Positions 61,646 through 64,000 of a DNA stretch of 64,000 bases are shown piece after piece (the stretch's first letter is position 1; every line of letters begins with the position of its first letter). The DNA lies in the NCBI GenBank assembly GCA_963696505.1, contig CAVOKN010000010.1:1-64000 (forward strand). Reading direction: 5' to 3'. The notes under the pieces were generated by a model. It was not told where the DNA came from and did not search any database. It saw nothing but the letters and a program-made list of their open reading frames with translations. Position numbers and translations under genes: made by a program. The stretch comes from CAVOKN01 sp963696505 (GTDB lineage: Bacteria; Pseudomonadota; Gammaproteobacteria; Burkholderiales; Rhodocyclaceae).

Positions 61646-62272
61646 ATGGAACGACAACCTAGGAAACGGATTCAGGAACCGCTGTTGGCTCTGGCCGCTC
61701 TCGGCCTGGCCCTCGCCCCTGGCGTCGGGGCGGCTGGCGACCGGACGGGCAAGGACGTGGTGCAGACCGTCTGCATCCAATGCCACGGTCCGGGCACGGA
61801 CGGCGCCCCGCGCATCGGCAACGCCTACGAGTGGACGTCCCACGCGAAGCAGGGGTTGGACAAGCTGACCCAGAATGCCATCACCGGCATCCGCAAGATG
61901 CCCGCCCACGGCGGCCAAGCAACCCTCAGCGACCTGGAAATGACCCGCGCCGTCGTCTATATGGTCAGCAACGGCAACGCCAAGGATCCCGACAAGCCCT
62001 ACGCGACGTCCCAGCGCTGGACCGGTGAGCAGATCGTCGGCGAGGTCTGTGGCAACTGCCACTGGGACGGCAAGGACGGAGCACCCAGACTCGGCGACGC
62101 CGACGCATGGATCCCGCGCCTCAAGGGCGGTCTCGATCGCGTCATGGATTCCGCGATACATGGCCACAAGGGGATGCCGGCGCGCGGCGGCTTGGCGGGC
62201 CTGAGCGACGTCGAGATCAAGGCTGCGGTGTCCTACATGGTTTCCCACATCAACGTGCAGCGCAAACCCTGA
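61646..62272 (+). CDS. dihaem c5-type cytochrome
   Basis: A 208-residue exported protein with a signal peptide (PLLALAALGLALAPGVGAAG) and two class I cytochrome c domains, each with a CxxCH haem site: C43IQCH and C135GNCH. The axial methionines are probably in RKMPAHGGQATLSD and KGMPARGGLAGLSD; the repeat of this segment shows an internal duplication. It carries electrons in the periplasm, probably to a terminal oxidase or from a dehydrogenase. GGGAGGATTC before ATG 61646 is a good site. It sits within the glt operon; whether it shares the transcript is unknown. Confidence 0.87.
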   Translation: MERQPRKRIQEPLLALAALGLALAPGVGAAGDRTGKDVVQTVCIQCHGPGTDGAPRIGNAYEWTSHAKQGLDKLTQNAITGIRKMPAHGGQATLSDLEMTRAVVYMVSNGNAKDPDKPYATSQRWTGEQIVGEVCGNCHWDGKDGAPRLGDADAWIPRLKGGLDRVMDSAIHGHKGMPARGGLAGLSDVEIKAAVSYMVSHINVQRKP

Positions 62273-62407
62273 TTCGCTTGCTTTGTCCGCATTCCGGCCG
62301 GTGGTCGATCGCAGCCCCGGCCGGCGCGCTTTCCCGACGCTTGAACGTCGTCACCGACGACCTTTCGGCTTAGCAAGCGCGTCGCAAACCTGCAGCGCCC
62401 GAAGGCA

Positions 62408-63151
62408 GTGAACTACCACTGGAACTGGAACGTCTTCTGGGAGCCGGTGGCCGCCGGAGAGGGCGTCTACTGGGAGTGGCTGGTTTCAGGTCTCGGGTGG
62501 ACGGTAGCGACCTCCCTGCTGGCCTGGGTCATCGCCTTCAGCCTGGGCGGCATCGTCGGCGTGATCCGCACCACGCCGCTCAAGTGGGCGGTGGCGCTGG
62601 GCAATGCCTACGTCGAACTGTTCCGAAACATCCCGCTGCTGGTGCAGATGTTCCTGTGGTTCTTCGTGCTGCCGGAATTCCTGCCGCGGCCCGTCGCCAC
62701 CTTCCTCAAGCAGGATCTGCCCTACCCCGAGTTCGTCACCGCGGTGGCGGCCCTGGGCTTCTTCACCTCGGCGCGGGTCGCGGAACAGGTGCGCGCCGGG
62801 ATCAATTCCCTGCCCAGCGGCCAGTGGATGGCAGGGCGCGCGCTGGGCCTCACACTGCCCCAGACCTATCGTCACGTGCTGCTGCCGATGGCCTTGCGCA
62901 TCGTCATTCCGCCGCTGACTTCCGAGTTCATGAACATCTTCAAGAACTCGTCGGTGGCACTGACCATCGGCCTGCTGGAACTGACCGCCCAGGCGCGGGC
63001 GATGAACGAATACACCTTCCAGGGCTTCGAGACCTTCACCGCCGCGACCGTGCTCTACGTCATCGTCGCATTCGCGGTGAATCGCATCATGGCCCTGATC
63101 GAATCGCGTACCCGCGTGCCGGGCTACATCACCGGCGGGGGAAAGGCGTGA
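62408..63151 (+). CDS. gltJ: glutamate/aspartate ABC transporter permease GltJ
   Basis: A 247-residue inner-membrane permease of the HisMQ family with about five helices. NYHWNWNVFWEP at the N-terminus is typical of GltJ, as are NAYVELFRNIPLLVQMFLWFF and the cytoplasmic EAA-like loop INSLPSGQWMAGRALGLTLPQ that contacts the ATPase. It pairs with GltK to form the channel. The start is GTG 62408. A 135-base gap separates it from the dihaem cytochrome gene. The last part reads TRVPGYITGGGKA. Confidence 0.9.
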   Translation: MNYHWNWNVFWEPVAAGEGVYWEWLVSGLGWTVATSLLAWVIAFSLGGIVGVIRTTPLKWAVALGNAYVELFRNIPLLVQMFLWFFVLPEFLPRPVATFLKQDLPYPEFVTAVAALGFFTSARVAEQVRAGINSLPSGQWMAGRALGLTLPQTYRHVLLPMALRIVIPPLTSEFMNIFKNSSVALTIGLLELTAQARAMNEYTFQGFETFTAATVLYVIVAFAVNRIMALIESRTRVPGYITGGGKA

Positions 63152-63201
63152 GCGGGAAAGTCCTCGCCAGTTCCTGCGCCAGCGACGCTCCCGTGGCATC
63201 T

Positions 63202-63261
63202 GCAAGGGGGCGTCCCCCCTTGCTCGTATTGGGGGGATATACAAGGGGAATCTCCCCTTGT
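63202..63261. repeat. two tandem hairpins between gltJ and gltK
   Basis: Hairpin one: GCAAGGGGG / CCCCCTTGC with loop CGTC at 63202-63223. Hairpin two: ACAAGGGGA / TCCCCTTGT with loop ATC at 63241-63261. They are related in sequence and have nine-base perfect arms. They may reduce or stabilise the downstream part of the transcript, or be intergenic REP-like repeats. Confidence 0.75.
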
Positions 63262-63331
63262 TCGTACATGGCAGGTTTTCCGGCCCGCCAGACCGGGCAC
63301 ACCTCGTCAATTGCCAGCCCGCCGGCCTGAT

Positions 63332-64000
63332 ATGTACGACTTCGATTTCGACGTCATCGTGCGGTCGCTGCCCTACCTGTGGAAGGGCCTCCAGTACACC
63401 GTCATTCTGACGCTGGTGGCGATGGGCGGCGGCATCGTGCTCGGCACCCTCTTGGCGATGGCGCGGCTGTCGGCGATCAAACCGCTGGCCTGGTTCGCAG
63501 CCGGCTACGTAAATCTGCTGCGCTCGACGCCGCTGATTCTCGTCATCTTCTGGTTCTACTTCCTGGTGCCGCTGATCGCGCAGTGGATCAGCGGCAGCGC
63601 GACCCCTGTGGCGATCGGCCCCGACCGCTCCGCCTTCATCACCTTCACCATTTTCGAGGCCGCGTACTACTGCGAGATCATCCGCGCCGGCATCCAGAGC
63701 ATTCCCAGCGGACAGGTGGCGGCGGCCAACGCGCTGGGACTGACCTACGGCCAGTCGATGCGTCACGTGATCCTGCCCCAGGCCTTCCGCAACATGACTC
63801 CGGTATTGCTCACCCAGACCATCATCCTGTTCCAGGACACCTCGCTGGTGTATGTGCTGTCGGTGACCGACTTCCTGGGTGCAGCGAGCAAGGTCGCGCA
63901 GCGCGACTCGCGCCTGGTGGAGATGTACGTCTTCGCCGCGCTCGGCTACTTCGCGATTTCGTACTTCCTGTCGTGGAATGTGCAGCGCCTTCAGAAGAGG
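63332..64000 (+). CDS. gltK: glutamate/aspartate ABC transporter permease GltK, right end cut
   Basis: The first 223 residues of the second glt permease, running off the window; the usual length is about 224, so little is missing. Landmarks are DFDVIVRSLPYLWKGLQYTV, YVNLLRSTPLILVIFWFYFL and the EAA-like loop IQSIPSGQVAAANALGLTYGQ. It lies 180 bases after gltJ, the gap being filled by two hairpins. The ATPase gene gltL would be expected just beyond the window. Confidence 0.9.
   Translation, partial: MYDFDFDVIVRSLPYLWKGLQYTVILTLVAMGGGIVLGTLLAMARLSAIKPLAWFAAGYVNLLRSTPLILVIFWFYFLVPLIAQWISGSATPVAIGPDRSAFITFTIFEAAYYCEIIRAGIQSIPSGQVAAANALGLTYGQSMRHVILPQAFRNMTPVLLTQTIILFQDTSLVYVLSVTDFLGAASKVAQRDSRLVEMYVFAALGYFAISYFLSWNVQRLQKR

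Overview
The window reads as a high-GC chromosome segment from a betaproteobacterium. The nuo operon end, the DUF2189 and SWIB proteins, the DsrS-like and sulfur-globule-like proteins and the c-type cytochromes of the ethylbenzene-dehydrogenase type best fit the Rhodocyclales or a related denitrifying or sulfur-oxidising lineage. No rRNA, tRNA or CRISPR array was found, so the placement rests on protein similarity recalled from memory.

Layout. 1-1930 holds the end of nuoM and nuoN of respiratory complex I. 2058-7249 (minus strand) holds an RlmN-type radical SAM methyltransferase, a small unknown gene, an RlhA-type U32 protein and an MFS transporter. 7385-13510 is the accessory region. An ada gene is cut short by an IS607-type element (serine recombinase, a small cysteine protein and an intact TnpB nuclease), which abuts ypfJ. 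Next come two nearly identical IS1595-type elements in tandem, embedded in a heptanucleotide repeat. 13513-22984 is metabolic: a c-type cytochrome, a cDPG-synthetase-like NTPase, a GNAT enzyme, a ChaC / monooxygenase / Fe-alcohol dehydrogenase operon, an unusual HTH-ferredoxin-reductase fusion and an AsmA-like membrane protein.

23099-29231 is one co-directional cluster: MoxR ATPase, VWA/metallopeptidase-like protein, DsrS-like protein, two very small proteins, a LexA-fold protein lacking the catalytic lysine, a cysteine-rich protein and a 350-residue protein of unknown function. This is the best candidate in the window for an undescribed multi-gene system. 29281-33082 contains a META-domain lipoprotein, a TPR protein, a Gly/Tyr-rich sulfur-globule-like protein and a degraded stretch with a cytochrome fragment and a frameshifted small ORF. 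33083-46235 carries envelope genes (LpxH-like phosphoesterase, GT4 glycosyltransferase, lipase-maturation-factor protein, TamA/TamB), an MBL hydrolase, a SWIB-domain protein, an FKBP and a broken msrA. 46487-59639 has a PilZ-like protein, endonuclease V, dadA, a Crp/Fnr regulator, an Atm1-type ABC exporter, a LysM-FecR protein overlapping a CHASE2 histidine kinase, and a second-type FtsH protease. 59788-64000 is a GltI/J/K amino-acid ABC operon, split by a phosphatase gene and a dihaem cytochrome gene.

Several conserved genes carry single-base frameshifts: nuoN, msrA twice, tamB twice and probably a small ORF near 32.77 kb. That many in essential or well-conserved genes suggests base-level errors in this assembly, so broken genes here should not be taken as biological pseudogenes without checking reads.
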